Of a stretch of 64,000 nucleotides of DNA, positions 34,649 to 46,372 are shown in pieces. The notes under the pieces were generated by a model, which saw only the letters and a list, made by a program, of their open reading frames with translations, ran no database searches and was not told where the DNA came from. The DNA is from Maratus speciosus (taxonomy: Eukaryota > Arthropoda > Arachnida > Araneae > Salticidae). The DNA lies in contig OZ010792.1 of the NCBI GenBank assembly GCA_963932465.1, positions 15,331,701-15,395,700 on the forward strand, written 5' to 3'. Made by a program: the position numbers and the translations under genes. Positions within the stretch are counted from its first letter, which is position 1, and each line of letters starts with the position of its first letter.

Positions 34649-34917
34649 GAAACTGGAAAGCCTAATTCAGTCAGCTAACCTTATTAAAGATAGCATCCGG
34701 TTTCATAGAGGAAGCAGCTCAACAGAATAAATCGCAGATAAATTGGTAAATCAATTTACCAATTTAAATAATTATGTTGAAATAATCTAGTGTAATTACG
34801 TATCCAGCGATTACTGCAGTTCCATAACCTGCGAATTGTTCCGTTGAGCTGATTCATATATGAGACCGGATGCTACGACCAATAAGGTTAACTGGGTGAA
34901 TTAGGTCCTCTAGATGT

Positions 34918-34990
34918 GCCCGGGATAGCTCTGTTGGTAGAGAATTGCAGCTTCGGCCACGACATCCCTGGTTCGAATCCTGGCCCGGAC
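34918..34990 (+). pseudogene. tRNA-like sequence, plus strand
   Basis: GCCCGGGATAGCTCTGTTGG and GGTTCGAATCCTGG with an acceptor CCCGGAC. The anticodon arm is degenerate and the T stem has a central mismatch. The inner flanks (AATAAGGTTAACTG, ACCGGATGCTA) are inverted copies of those beside 34648, so both sit at the outer ends of one large palindrome, 34565-34998. Confidence 0.55.
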
Positions 34991-35129
34991 ATTTTTCACC
35001 TGGTTGAAAAATGACACCTCAAATGGATTTTTTTACTATTTTGAGTTAAAATTAATCTATTGTAATTTAGTGTTTAGTACATAAAGTAAAAGGTGGACTT
35101 CTTTCGGAATTTGCGGCCTGCATTCGGAA

Positions 35130-35175
35130 CTTCTGAATAATAATAATAATAATAATAATAAAGGGGGGGGGGGGG
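35130..35175. repeat. (AAT)n followed by a G-run
   Basis: About nine ATA/AAT units, then G12 at 35164-35175. Confidence 0.85.
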
Positions 35176-35410
35176 CTTTGTTATAACCAAGGTTGAAATC
35201 TACCACGACAATTATTTATCAGAAATACTAGTATTTAAAAAACGACCATTTCGGAGCCTTGCGCAAGTCACTCTATTTCTGTGTCAGTAATTAATGTTTA
35301 CTATTAGAAAAATATCAAGTGAGAATATTTATATATATATAAAAAAAAAATGTTGGTATAATTTCTGCTTAAGAAGTTATTCAAACGTAAGCGTGCTTTT
35401 ATTTAAAATA

Positions 35411-36205
35411 CAAGTTGCGTCTAAAAAGTTCGGTGAATGAATGTTTATCTCATAAACAACGCGAGTTAAATATGCGTCCCTGCGCATGCGCAGGTAGAGA
35501 TCAATAGAGGGACGCCATGTAGCAAGAAACCAAAGCAGAATAGTCTGCTATGGCCGTCGAATGGTGTAATTCGGAAACACCGCCAGAGAAACGCATGCAA
35601 TGTTGGTCCAGGAAAAGACGCAGTGAGCAAAAAATGCGTGTACGACTCGTTTAAACGATTTCGGGAGGGAAAGGAAACCGTGGATGACGAACCACGTTCA
35701 GATCAACCCACCACAAGTGTGACGACAGACAACATCAAGCGGGTGCAACAGATGCTGTTAAACAATTGCCGATTGTCTTTACGATGGATATCGGAGGAAT
35801 TGGGAATCAGCAAGGACAGTGTTAGCACCATCATTCACCAATTGATTGCGCAATCCGTGTAGAAAACTTCTTGGTCCAATATCGTGTAACTGTTATCCCA
35901 CATCCATCGTACTCGCCGGATCTGGCACCTGCAGACTTCTGTCTGTTCTCTCTCCTCACGAGAGTAATCAAGGGCACGCGTTTCGCAGACATACCAGACA
36001 TCCGACGATGTGTGACATCTGTGCTTTGGTCGATCCCAAAAGAGGCCTTCGCTGACTCATTCCTGCAGCTTTATCAACGATGCCATGAGTGTGTCGCCGT
36101 GTCAATATTGCGGCCAACGGATGTTACTTTGAGGGTGATTAAAGGTATTTTGTTTCCATGTTTTGTTTTATGCGTTCATTCACCGAACTTTTTAGACGCT
36201 CCTTG
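35411..36205 (+). mobile_element. Mariner element, internally deleted, 795 bp
   Basis: TA flanks (35409-35410, 36206-36207). The inverted ends of about 31 bp begin CAAGTTGCGTCTAAAAAGTT on the left and CAAGGAGCGTCTAAAAAGTT on the right (minus). The inner side of each repeat is CGGTGAATGAA. Too short for a full mariner (about 1.3 kb): the middle of the transposase is missing. Confidence 0.9.
35551..36115 (+). pseudogene. Mariner transposase, N- and C-terminal remnants
   Basis: Starts near ATGGCCGTCGAATGGTG (35551) and is frameshifted before 35623. The next stretch encodes KKCVYDSFKRFREGKETVDD, a DEPRSDQP linker and a second helix-turn-helix, ISEELGISKDSV. After INHQ-like residues at about 35850 the sequence jumps to IPHPSYSPDLAPADFCLFS, the region of the third catalytic Asp in mariner (YSPDLAPxDF). 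It ends SIPKEAFADSFLQLYQR. The first two catalytic aspartates lie in the deleted segment, so the protein is inactive. Confidence 0.85.
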
Positions 36206-36215
36206 TATTTCCATG

Positions 36216-36312
36216 AGAAAATTATCATTTTTTTGGGTTTCGCTCATCTGACGAAACCCTATTCGTCTCGCTCCTCTGTCTGTCTGTCTGTCCGTCCGTC
36301 CGTCCGTCTGTT
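36216..36312 (+). repeat. Hairpin and (TCTG)n/(TCCG)n microsatellite
   Basis: GGGTTTCG and CGAAACCC form an 8-bp stem around CTCATCTGA (36234-36258), followed by about eight TCTG/TCCG units that introduce the satellite array. Confidence 0.75.
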
Positions 36313-36339
36313 CGTCACAGAGCCCGTTCTCCGAAACTA

Positions 36340-38125
36340 TACATGTTGGAGACTTGAAATTTTGCATACTTATATCTGAACACATCACATCAAACGACAA
36401 ATCATAAAATTTTGAAAAAGTCGTACATTTAACCCTTTAAGCTCCACATGTGTATTTTAAACAATTCTTTCTAAGTGAGCTCCTAATTAGGTTGAACGCG
36501 TGAAATTTTGCGTATTTATAGCTGGGCACCTCAGATCAGATGACGAATCATAAAATTTTCAAAAAAGTCGCACCTTTAACCCTTTGGACTGCCACGTGTG
36601 TATTTTAAAGAATTCTTTCTATGTGAGCCTCTAATTAGGTTGGAGGCGTGAAATTTTGCATACTTATAGCTGAGCATCTCTCATCAAACAAAAAATCATA
36701 AAATTTTGAAAAATTTGTAAATTTAACCCTTTAGGGTCTCACATGTGTATTTTAAACAATCCTTTCTAAGTGATTCCTTAATTAGGTTGGAGGCGTGAAA
36801 TTTTACATACTTATAACTGATATACATTATATATATTATACATTATATACCTCACATCAAACGACAACCTATAAAATTTCGAAAAAGTTGTACATTTAAC
36901 TCTTTGGGCTCCCACATGTGTATTTTAAACAATTTTTTTATAAGCGAGCCCCTAATTAGGTTGTAGGAGTGAAATTTTGCCTACTTATAGCTGAACACCT
37001 CACATAAAAGGACAAATCATAAAATTTTGAAAAAGTCGTACATTTAACCCTTTGGGCTCCCCCATGTGTATTTTAGACAATTCTTTCAAAATGAGCCCCT
37101 AATTAGGTTGGAGGCGTGAAATTTTGCATACTTATAGCTGAACACCTCACATCAAATGGCAAACCATAAAATTTTGAAAAAGTCGTACATTTAACCCTTT
37201 GGGCTCCCACATGTGTATTTTAAACAATTCTTTCAAAGTGAGCCCCTAATTAGGTTGGAGGCGTGAAATTTTGCATACTTATAGCTGAACACCTCACATC
37301 AAATGGCAAACCATAAAATTTTGAAAAAGTCGTACATTTAACCCTTTGGGCTTCCACATGTGTATTTTAAACAATTATTTCTAAGTGAGCCCCTAATTAG
37401 GTTGGAGGCGTGAAATTTTGCATACTTATAGCTGAACACCTCACATCAAATGGCAAACCATAAAATTTTGAAAAAGTCGTACATTTAGCCCTTTGGGCTT
37501 CCACATGTGTATTTTAAACAATTATTTCTAAGTGAGCCCCTAATTAGGTTGGAGGCGTGAAATTTTGCATACTTATAGCTGAACACCTCATATCAGAAGA
37601 CAAGCCGTAAAATTTTGAAAAAGTCGTACATTTAAACCTTTGGGCTCCCACATGTGTATTATAAACAATTCTTTAGTGAGACCCTATTTAGGTTGGAGGC
37701 GTGAAATTTTGCATACTTATAGCTGAACACCATCAAACGACAAATCATAAATTTTTGAAATGTCGTACATTTAATCCTTTGGGCTCCCACATGCATATTT
37801 TAAGCAATTCTTTCTAACTGAGCCCCTTATTAAATTGGAGATTTGAAATTTTGCATATTTATAGCAGAACACCTGAGGCCAGGCGACAAATAATAAAATC
37901 TTAAAATCTTGACAAAATCTTACGTTTAACCCTGTGAACTACCGCATATGTATTTTAAGCAATTCTTTCTAAGAGAGCCCCTAATTAAGTTGGAGACATG
38001 AATTTTCGCATACGTATAGCTGAATACATCAGACCACACGACAAATCATAAAATATTAAAAAATGTCTTATATTATTTATTGATCCGGCCTCTAACTTGT
38101 GTATTTTAAGCAATTTTTCTAACCC
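36340..38125 (+). repeat. 147-bp tandem array, ~12 units
   Basis: TGTGTATTTTAA recurs near 36449, 36597, 36744, 36917, 37065, 37212, 37359, 37506, 37654, 37791, 37945 and 38095. Most steps are 147-148 bp; one is 173 because of an ATATATTATACATTATA expansion. Each unit reads CCCTTTGGGCTCCCACATG, CCCCTAATTAGGTTGGAGGC, then TTTTGCATACTTATAGCTGA. Units between 37065 and 37654 are nearly identical; the edges are decayed. Confidence 0.9.
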
Positions 38126-38595
38126 CCGGCCTTTTCACCTGGTGAGCACTTTTCCAACTTTTGCCGACACCCCTTTGACCATTCTTCCATATTATGCACC
38201 ATAGCCTTACATATTTTAGTTCCACTTTTTACCGCCAGGGGTACCTACTTATCTCGGATGCTATCGGCCCAATCCCCTCGACTAATATATCTACGGATAG
38301 TATATAAAACGGAGTTTCGTTCGGATAGAGGTTTGTTTAGAATAGATTGCGCCGCTGGTTGCGAAATGGGGAACTAACAGATTTTTCAAAAGGATAAAGT
38401 GTTTTGAAAGGAATATTAAACGAAACCCTCTGTGCGATCTGCGATCACACTTACCCACTTGTTAAAAAAAATTTCCTCCAAACTTTCATAATATTTATTT
38501 CTAATTTATTCAATAGAGAGATTTTGATGAATACATTCAATATCAGAGAAGTCTTTATTCAAAAAATAGCTAACGTCTTACAAATGATGAATCCC
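38126..38595. other. No gene seen
   Basis: Unique-looking sequence downstream of the array, including CCCCGGCCTTTTCACCTGG. No terminal repeats or coding frame. Confidence 0.4.
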
Positions 38596-38599
38596 TTAA

Positions 38600-38799
38600 C
38601 CCCTTGGAGACGAGCAACCGGTATACGTGCCGCGTAAGGTGCTCAGAATCCGTGATTATACTCACCAGTAAATTTTTATTGTCAATTTTGCTTTATTTAA
38701 TCCGAGCATATTCCCAATTCAATTAGACAAAAATTTCTGTTTTGAAAAACCGGTCATAAAAGATAAAAAATTTTGTAAAAGACGCTCGTCTCGAAGGGG
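38600..38799 (+). mobile_element. TTAA MITE, 200 bp (CCCCTTGGAGACG family)
   Basis: TTAA at 38596-38599 and 38800-38803, exactly 200 bp apart. A decayed relative of 41201-41400; the palindrome survives as GGTATACGTGCC. Right end CGTCTCGAAGGGG. Confidence 0.8.
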
Positions 38800-39260
38800 T
38801 TAAGAGAGCTTTTCACTCAGCTTCCGATTTCCCCTAACTAATGTAAAGTCTAAGGACATTTGATGCATTCATATATTTAAAATATCTCGTCGGGAAATGA
38901 ATACTTTTAACTTCTATTTTTTGTGTACAGTCCTAAAAGATGTCTCTTTTTTTTCTTAGTTCTCAAAATATTTCTAAAGTATAGACTTAATTTTATAGGA
39001 AGTGTTAAAATCTTACTCACAGTTCGCCCGCATTTAACACATAAAATATTAAATTCAGCATAGATTTTAGAAATATTTTGAAAACTAAGATAAAAAGGGA
39101 CATCCTTTAAGAAGAGTACACACACACACACACAAAAAAAAAAAAGATGTTAAAAACATGAATTTCCCGAGAAGATACTTTAAATATAGGAATGCATCAA
39201 GGGTTCATATAGACTTAACATTATGAGGAGGATTCCGAAGCTGAGTGACCAGCCCCTTAA

Positions 39261-39457
39261 CACTAGAAAGACGGGAATTTTTACTCGAGTTTTATAAAAA
39301 TATTTAATACCAGAACTTTTATTTAAAACTGTTTAACTTAATTAACCCTGTTTTCCTTTGTGCCTTTTAAACGTGTTCTATAAAAGAACATTCCGGTTAG
39401 AAATGAAATATATCCATACGGTTGGGGTCAAAAATGCCCCTCAACGTTATTCTAGTG
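39261..39457. mobile_element. TTAA MITE, 197 bp (CACTAGAAAG family)
   Basis: TTAA at 39257-39260 and 39458-39461. Ends CACTAGAAAGACGGG and CAACGTTATTCTAGTG. Confidence 0.75.
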
Positions 39458-39606
39458 TTAACGTTCGTTATTATGTGAGAATGACTGTGAAATAATGATC
39501 ATTTTATGATAAGCACTATTTTTAGAATAAAGATTTTCTTTTCTATTCATAACAAATTAGAGAAAAACACAAAATGATTTGTCATAATTATTTAAAGCTA
39601 AGTACC

Positions 39607-39607
<1 letters not shown>

Positions 39608-39639
<32 letters not shown>

Positions 39640-39640
39640 C
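39608..39640. repeat. Poly-A run
   Basis: About 30 consecutive A. Confidence 0.9.
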
Positions 39641-39899
39641 AATTTAACAAATTACAACGACCATTTGGAAAATTATTTTTTCAAAGACTAAAATTTAAGA
39701 CATAAAAAATCGCACTGAGTTGATCATACATTAAATCATTTAGTTGCCATGAATTAAACATTAATAGTGTTATTACACGTATAAATTGCAAGATTTCCTG
39801 AACCTTACGTATTATTCACCTGAAACTTACGTATTATCCAAGCATTTCATTGGCTGTTTGTGAAAAGGTTTTTCCATCGACCCATTTTAAATGAAATTT

Positions 39900-40806
39900 C
39901 ATTCTTAAACTTCTAAACATCCCACAATATTACTTTTTACACCGTCGTATAGAGAAAAAAGATGTACTTTTAAATGCAATTTGTTTGAAAGCTGTATCTC
40001 AATTTGTTTCTGAGTTATTAATTTTTTGGTAGTTTTTATTACTTTTTTGTCATAGTGGCAACAGAAGTATCCATCTCTGTTGAAAGTAAAGGTTAGTGAA
40101 TAGACCAATCAGAAAACGAATAAAATGCGGATTCAACCAATAAAACGCTTCAGATATGTTTTTGATTTCCTACCCTGACAGAGGACAATAACCATTTTTC
40201 CAAATGGTTTAAAAAAATAAATAAAACCACGGAGTAAAATTGTCATCTACATTTAGCTTATTTGGATATTTAGAAACTTTAGTAGCGAATTGAGCGCTGA
40301 TAATCGGCTACTTAAAATCATTAGATTATAATTAAAACACGTGTGCAAATCATTAGATTATTATCAGTATTACTCCAATAAGCTCGGGAAGCACGAGTAG
40401 ACAACAGCCCGTTTCCATTGCGTAACTACACGCATGGGATAAATCTCAACCCATTTTGTCTCCTATTATATTGTTGGCTTAATGCGTTTTAAAAACAAAT
40501 CTACAGCTCTATATTGTAAAATGCTTCAGTACTATTTTTTTATGGAAAAAATCATGCTTTAATATTTATCTTCAGATTTTGTAGCAGTTTCTGTAAAAAT
40601 CACCCTTTTTTTTTAATAGAAAATATGCGAACGATTTATTTTACACCTTAAAAGATGAATTATTTCACAAAATTTATATTAATTACATTTATTACCCTTT
40701 CATCAATATAGAAAAGTAGTTTTTATGATAGTCTTTCATTAAAATTATTTTAGTGTGTGTTATCTCATTAGAAATGGAACGATTCTACATGCGCGGGATT
40801 TGTTAG
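39900..40806 (+). mobile_element. Helitron-like fragment
   Basis: 39905-40110 matches the 5' part of Helitron family B (shared ACACCGTCGTATA and GCAATTTGTTTGAAAGCTGT). The right edge GCGCGGGATTTGTTAG, then T, resembles the 3' end of family A with TTAG instead of CTAG. The 5' terminus is not found. Possibly chimeric or degraded. Confidence 0.4.
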
Positions 40807-41200
40807 TCCCTTGAGGTAAATGTCTCCCCTCCTAGCGAACAAAGAAAAACATTGCATTACTCACCCCTTCTCGACCTTGACTTTGGACGGTACAAGTCAC
40901 GCCTGAAACATCCTCAAAAAAATGTATTCTTTTATTTGAAGAAAAAATGCCATTGGGGTAAATTTTATCCCATGGAGAGTGTACACTTATTCAATTAATT
41001 TCGAAGCGGTAAAGACCAGCTTCGCTTCTTGATCCACGCATGCAAACGTCACAGTCATTAACGTGTTTATACATACATAAAACCTATTTGAAAAGCGTAA
41101 AAATTTTGCGGGTGGGAATCGATAAAATGAAATTTATTTAAAAAATGACTAGTTTAACGCTTTATCTACTGACAGTGTTTATAAGTACCACTCACGTTAA

Positions 41201-41400
41201 CCCCTTGGGGACGAGCGGCACGTATACGTGCCGTATGAAGCGCTCAGAATCCTTGTTTTTCCTCACCAGTAAAATTTTACTGTAAAATTTGCCTTATTTA
41301 ATTAGCGCATTTTCTCGATTCAAGAAGACACAAATTTCTGTTATTAAAAAACGGTGACATAAGATTAAAAATTTCGTAAAAGGCTCTCGTCCCGAAGGGG
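41201..41400 (+). mobile_element. TTAA MITE, 200 bp (GGCACGTATACGTGCC family)
   Basis: TTAA at 41197-41200 and 41401-41404. Palindrome at 41217-41232. Interior TTTGCCTTATTTAATTAGC. Reverse-oriented sister of 8043-8242 with few differences, so the two are fairly young. Confidence 0.9.
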
Positions 41401-41404
41401 TTAA

Positions 41405-42371
41405 ACTTTCACCCCATAATGAATATTACTCAGAGTCAAATGGTACTTTGCAAAAACATTCTTTTGTCTCCACTTTTTCGAGATACATGAAACAATAGTT
41501 GTAAGTTTGTTATTCTAGTGAGGGAAGAAGCTGTCTTTGAAGCAGTCGAAGTGTTTTGTGGCGACATTTTGTACAGCTTGTTACGCTCGCCTTTTTATTG
41601 CTGCAAACACAGTAAAGGATATAAGATAAGTGTTGGATTTTTTTAGTGTGTTCATTAGGATCTTAGAATACGATTAAACTAGCTATTTTAAGTGAACGAT
41701 GTATGTAATTGATTTAACAGTTGAATTACTCGGTGGTACTTATAAGTACCGCCTGTACACTGAGTATTAGAGAGAACCTTATTGTTTTCTTTTCGTCTGT
41801 GTAGTTATCCATCGTTTTTATCTGCTTCATAATGTAATTACTAAATTGTAATAATTATTTCCCTGGTATTTCTTTTCTGTTTCATTGTTATTTTTTTATA
41901 GGAAATCATAAAAGTTGTGGCATCGGCTCGCTTTTGCTGTGCTAGAAAGGGCATATGTAAATTCATATATTTCATATGTGGAGATGCGAGAGAACATGTT
42001 GTCCCTGGAATATAGGCGTTGCATAACTAAAGGACTGCTAACAAGATCGAAACCTAAAAAAAAATTTTTTTTTAATCAAATCATATTTGAATTTTTACTC
42101 ATTTTTTTCTTGTGTAAAATAAACGTTGTCAATTTAATATTTTTTTTATTGTTAACTTGCGTGTGTCTTTTTCTTATTTAGCATTTTTAAGACTTTAAAC
42201 GTTATTTGAAATTCCATGTGAGTTTTCTATTATGGGAATATTTTAGTCATAGTGTACTGCTGACGCTACTTTAAAGTATCAGTTTAATGAATTACCTCTA
42301 ACGAATTAAATTTCTCACGGGTGAGTATTTTTTTATTATGTGTATACTTTAATTTCCAATGTAGTTACTCA

Positions 42372-42402
<31 letters not shown>

Positions 42403-42440
42403 TATGACAAAATCTGCAGTAGATCATAATGCAGTAGATA
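41405..42440. other. No gene seen; one palindrome and a (TA)n run
   Basis: Contains GGTGGTACTTATAAGTACCG at about 41731-41750, a palindrome like those in the TTAA MITEs, with a partial match (TTATAAGTACCAC) at 41179 on the far side of 41201-41400. This may be an older, larger MITE split by the 200-bp one. (TA)n near 42382-42404. Confidence 0.4.
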
Positions 42441-42808
42441 AATGATTAACCCTTTATGTCCCAAATTATGAATTCATGAAAATTTCATTTTCTAAAGCCT
42501 TTTCGTGGATTTTTGAAACTACGTTAGAAGATTTACACAATCATTTAATAAATTTTAGATGGATTTGGCAAATTAAAATTAATTAATTGAATTTGAATTT
42601 ATAGGGATTTTGGGCAATATTTTTAACTCCACTCAAATCTTTTATTTAAAATAAATTTTTAGTATTTTGTAGAATTAGGAAATATACGAATATAATGTTC
42701 ATAGAATAGAAATATTTCCGAGCTGAAACTCAACTCTCGCCCCCACCCCCAATGTTTCAACGTGAAGAATGCTGAAAAGATGCAAAGGCAAAATAAACCT
42801 CCTTTTAA

Positions 42809-43011
42809 CCCCTTGAAGGGCGGTGGGATAAAATATATCCCACCTAATTTAAACAAGATTTTCACCAAAAAATTTTAACTAAATTTTGTATTTTTAATTT
42901 TGGGTGAAAATCGTTGAAAAATTGCTTTCTTCTTATTTAAAAATAATTTTTTTTCGGTTATTCCGGTGAGAATTCAATATTTAGATATATTTCTGCTCGC
43001 TCCTCAAGGGG
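42809..43011 (+). mobile_element. TTAA MITE, 203 bp (GGTGGGAT..ATCCCACC family)
   Basis: TTAA at 42805-42808 and 43012-43015. CCCCTTGAAGGGC and GCTCCTCAAGGGG ends. Same family and orientation as 8991-9190. Confidence 0.85.
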
Positions 43012-43087
43012 TTAAAAATATTATTTGTGCAACCAGTAATACTTTTGGAACAAGATAAATAAAGTATCTATAAGTTATTCTAAACTA

Positions 43088-44380
43088 CCCTGGCCTCCAA
43101 AAGTTAAGGTACAGGGACTGGATGCTTTCGATTGTACACGGCTTGTCAAATATCTACGAAAATTATTGGCGAATTGTTCTTGAACTTTTGGGATGTAAAG
43201 AACATGTTTCATTTCATATCTCGCAGTGAAGATTTAGTCGGGATGACAATTTGGGGGGCTAATAATAAATTTAATAATAAAATAATATTTGCGATCACCT
43301 ATGTAACAAAAAATGTTGAAAAAGTTTCGTCAGTGTGTTAAATGACTAATTGGGTCCTGTTCAACGTTTGTATGCATTTGTGTAAGCTTAGCATTCATAT
43401 TCGTGAAGATGTTATTGTGTCTGTGAAAAATTCAAAAGTTTTTTGTTTATAGCATACAGAGTTTTCAACCAAATGTAACACCACTTTCCGCAAACTTCAC
43501 AAAAGAATAGTAGCAACAGTATACTGCAATTAAAACATGAATATATTGAATATTTGATGAGATATGGACATTAATATGAAATAATTTTCAACTGCGCATG
43601 CGTGGAAGATTTCAAAATTTTTATTTCATAATTTGGTAGCCATCTATTCTGGGCAACTTCTATAAAAAGTCCAGTCAAATATTGTGAAAACTCAGAAAGA
43701 TATAGTGAGCTGATTGAAAAGTTGTGGGAAATTCCTTATAATAAAGCTATTTTTAAAAAGCAATTCACTATATCGCTCCTATCTTTGTGAATTTTCGCGA
43801 TATTTGACTGGACTTTTTATATAAGTTGCCCTAAATAGCTGACTACCAAATTATAAAATAAAAATTTTAGAATATTCCACGCATGCGCAGTTAAAAATTA
43901 CTTCATACAAATTCTCATATCTCATCAAATATTCAATATATTCATGTTTTAATTGCAGTATACTATTGCTACTGTTTTTTGTCAGGTTTTCGGAAAGTTG
44001 TGTTACATTTGGTTGAAAACTCTGTATGCTATAAACAAAAAACTTTTGAATATTTCACAGACACACGAATGTGAGTGCTAAGCTTACACAAATGCACACA
44101 AACGTTGGACAGGTCCCAAATAGTCACTTAACACAGTGCCAAACCATTATTAGAATTTTCTGTTACATATGTGATCGCAAATATTATTTTATTATTAAAT
44201 TTATTATTAGTCTCCTAATTGTCCTCCCGACTAAATTTTCACCGATAAATATGAAATGAAACATGTTCTTTACATCCTAGAAGTTCAAGAACAATTCGCC
44301 AATAATTTTGGTAGATATTCGACAAACCGTGTGCAATTGAAAGAATATAGTCCCTGTACCTTAACTTATAGAGGCTAGTG
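43088..44380. mobile_element. Tc1-like foldback element, 1,293 bp
   Basis: TA flanks (43086-43087, 44381-44382). Arms of about 600 bp face each other around a centre near 43730. Outer ends CCCTGGCCTCCAAAAGTTAA and, inverted, CACTAGCCTCTATAAGTTAA. Inner matching points include TATAGTGAGCTG / CACTATATCGCTC and ACTGCGCATGCGTGGAA / CCACGCATGCGCAGTT. The arms carry no transposase; the open frames on them are non-coding. Confidence 0.85.
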
Positions 44381-44407
44381 TATATTACTATTAATCGATG
44401 TAATTAA

Positions 44408-44620
44408 CACGTCCATTGCCACAAAAAAGAATTTTCAAATTTCTCCTTGAAAGTCGTTTGCCACTACAAATTCTGAAAGGTAAATTTCGCTTTACTAATA
44501 CAGCGAAATTTCTGCCGATAAATAAGGCAATTTTTTTTTTTAAATAATGGTGAGAAAGTAATAAATTAAAGCCACGAATATTAAAGCTACGAGTATACTC
44601 GTAGCGTGGCAGTCAACGTG
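44408..44620 (-). mobile_element. TTAA MITE, 213 bp (GCTACGAG..CTCGTAGC family)
   Basis: TTAA at 44404-44407 and 44621-44624. Ends CACGTCCATTGCC / GGCAGTCAACGTG. The 20-bp palindrome GCTACGAGTATACTCGTAGC (44586-44605) abuts the right end. Confidence 0.85.
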
Positions 44621-46326
44621 TTAAATGAATTTTATAACAAGTTATTTTAGAGCTACTTTAAATTACAGTTGGTGAAAGGTCATGGACACAGTCTACATTC
44701 AAATTTAACTTTTTTATTTATTAATATTCTATTTTTCCTAAAAATACAGCAAATGTTTATAAATTTATTAGATATAAATTTATATTTCGGTTAAAATATC
44801 TTTACTTGTTCTTGAAATAATAAAAATTTCAATTTTATAAAACTTTAATAATTACCATACTTTTAAATGATCCATGCGCTTTCAAGTTTTAAATAGAAAT
44901 TGAAAATTATTATCTATATTATAAAGGACAAACGTATGTTTTTTTGCTAATGACAACACTTTGAAATTTGAAATAAAATTTGGTTTTGCAATTTTCTCCA
45001 CTGCAAATTTTTAAACTTCTAAACATCGCACATTTTAAATTTTTACACCGTAGTATAAGGGAAAAAAATGCTCCATTTAAATGCAATTTGTTCGAAAGCT
45101 GTATCTCAATTTAATTTTAAGATATTAATTTTTTTTTGTGGTTTTTCATACTTTTTTGTAATCGGCGCAACTGAAGTACTCCATTTCTGTTGAAAGTAAA
45201 GGGGAAACAAGAAAATAGTAGATTGCTGTTTATGTTTGTTGCCATTTTCTCATAAAAACTGAAATTTTTTTTAAATTAAAATATCAAGAATATCATTTGT
45301 TATAAAACCCGGTGAGTTTTGGCTTTATTTCGTTTTTATTTATCAATTAAATGATTTTTAGTTTATTGAAATTCAAATTTACGAACGATACAACACTTTC
45401 TCTTCACAAAAATGTATTTTAAAGAATATTTGTATGACTTATTTTCCCCGTATTTACTTAATTCGTATCAAAAATCTCAAAGAATGCAATTTTACATTTT
45501 CCCAATTTTGAAAAAAAAAAATGAATAACTTCTGATAAAATATGGAGCTATTATAAACAAAAAAAAGGAAATATGAATCAATAGATACCCGAGATTGTTT
45601 TCCCGAGATTCTTAAATGGCGTCTTTGCTTTCTGTTGGGTTTGTGTATTATTCCGCGATAATGATGTCATTTGCATACCGTTCTATAGGTGTTGTTTAAA
45701 TACGGTATCGTAAAAGTGAGATGTTTTAGCGAATGCAATTAACCTCATATTAAAAAAAAGCGTGTGCTTTAATTCTTAAAACTGAAATATGTTTTGCAGA
45801 AGTGCGTCATTTTCACCCCAGCTTCTTTGAAATTCATCACAAGTGAAAATGCTTTATCTTTGAAAATAAGGTAATCGAAATCACACAATGATAAAACGCA
45901 AAGTTTTACAAACATGTAGAGTGATTTTATGGAAGAGCAGTAACATACAGTGTACATGCTCTTTGTCCGAAAAATAGCGATTTATATTACAGAACTTCGT
46001 GATTCTCTCTTGGATGAATTCGATTCACCGAGTTAGAGAAGCAATCAAAGAAGATCGTGGCAATAACTCCAGGTTTAAAATGATATCAGGTTCCCCAAGT
46101 TTTTGTCCAAAATTCTCTCTACTAATAAAATTTTATTGCTATTCTTTAAGACATGTTACTATAATTTTATCAAAATAACATAATTTGCTTAATTTAATTT
46201 TATATAAGTTATATATTTAAAATATTAAGAATGTTTTTTAGTCATCTGACTTGAGCTTTCTGCTGAACCAAATTTACTAAAAATTTTTTAAACTGAAAGC
46301 TGAACATTTGTAGATGTGCCCGCACA

Positions 46327-46330
<4 letters not shown>

Positions 46331-46367
<37 letters not shown>
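46331..46367. repeat. Poly-T run
   Basis: About 37 T inside the outer Helitron. The inner copy has a similar but longer run at 49034-49080, so the tract is an inherited, unstable feature of this Helitron family. Confidence 0.9.

Positions 46368-46372
<5 letters not shown>

Noticed and set aside
34575..34990. Two functional tRNA genes
   Set aside because: Mismatched stems, no U33 in the first, degenerate anticodon arm in the second, and location within a palindromic repeat.
36158..36400. Overlapping frames on both strands near 36.2 kb
   Set aside because: They span a mariner end and the TCTG/TCCG microsatellite, which is free of stops by composition.
36340..38125. CRISPR-like array
   Set aside because: The whole 147-bp unit repeats head to tail; there are no unique spacers, and the genome is eukaryotic.
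41915..42181. 88-codon plus frame with a hydrophobic tail
   Set aside because: The hydrophobic part comes from T-rich low complexity (Phe/Leu/Ile codons); no conserved start context.
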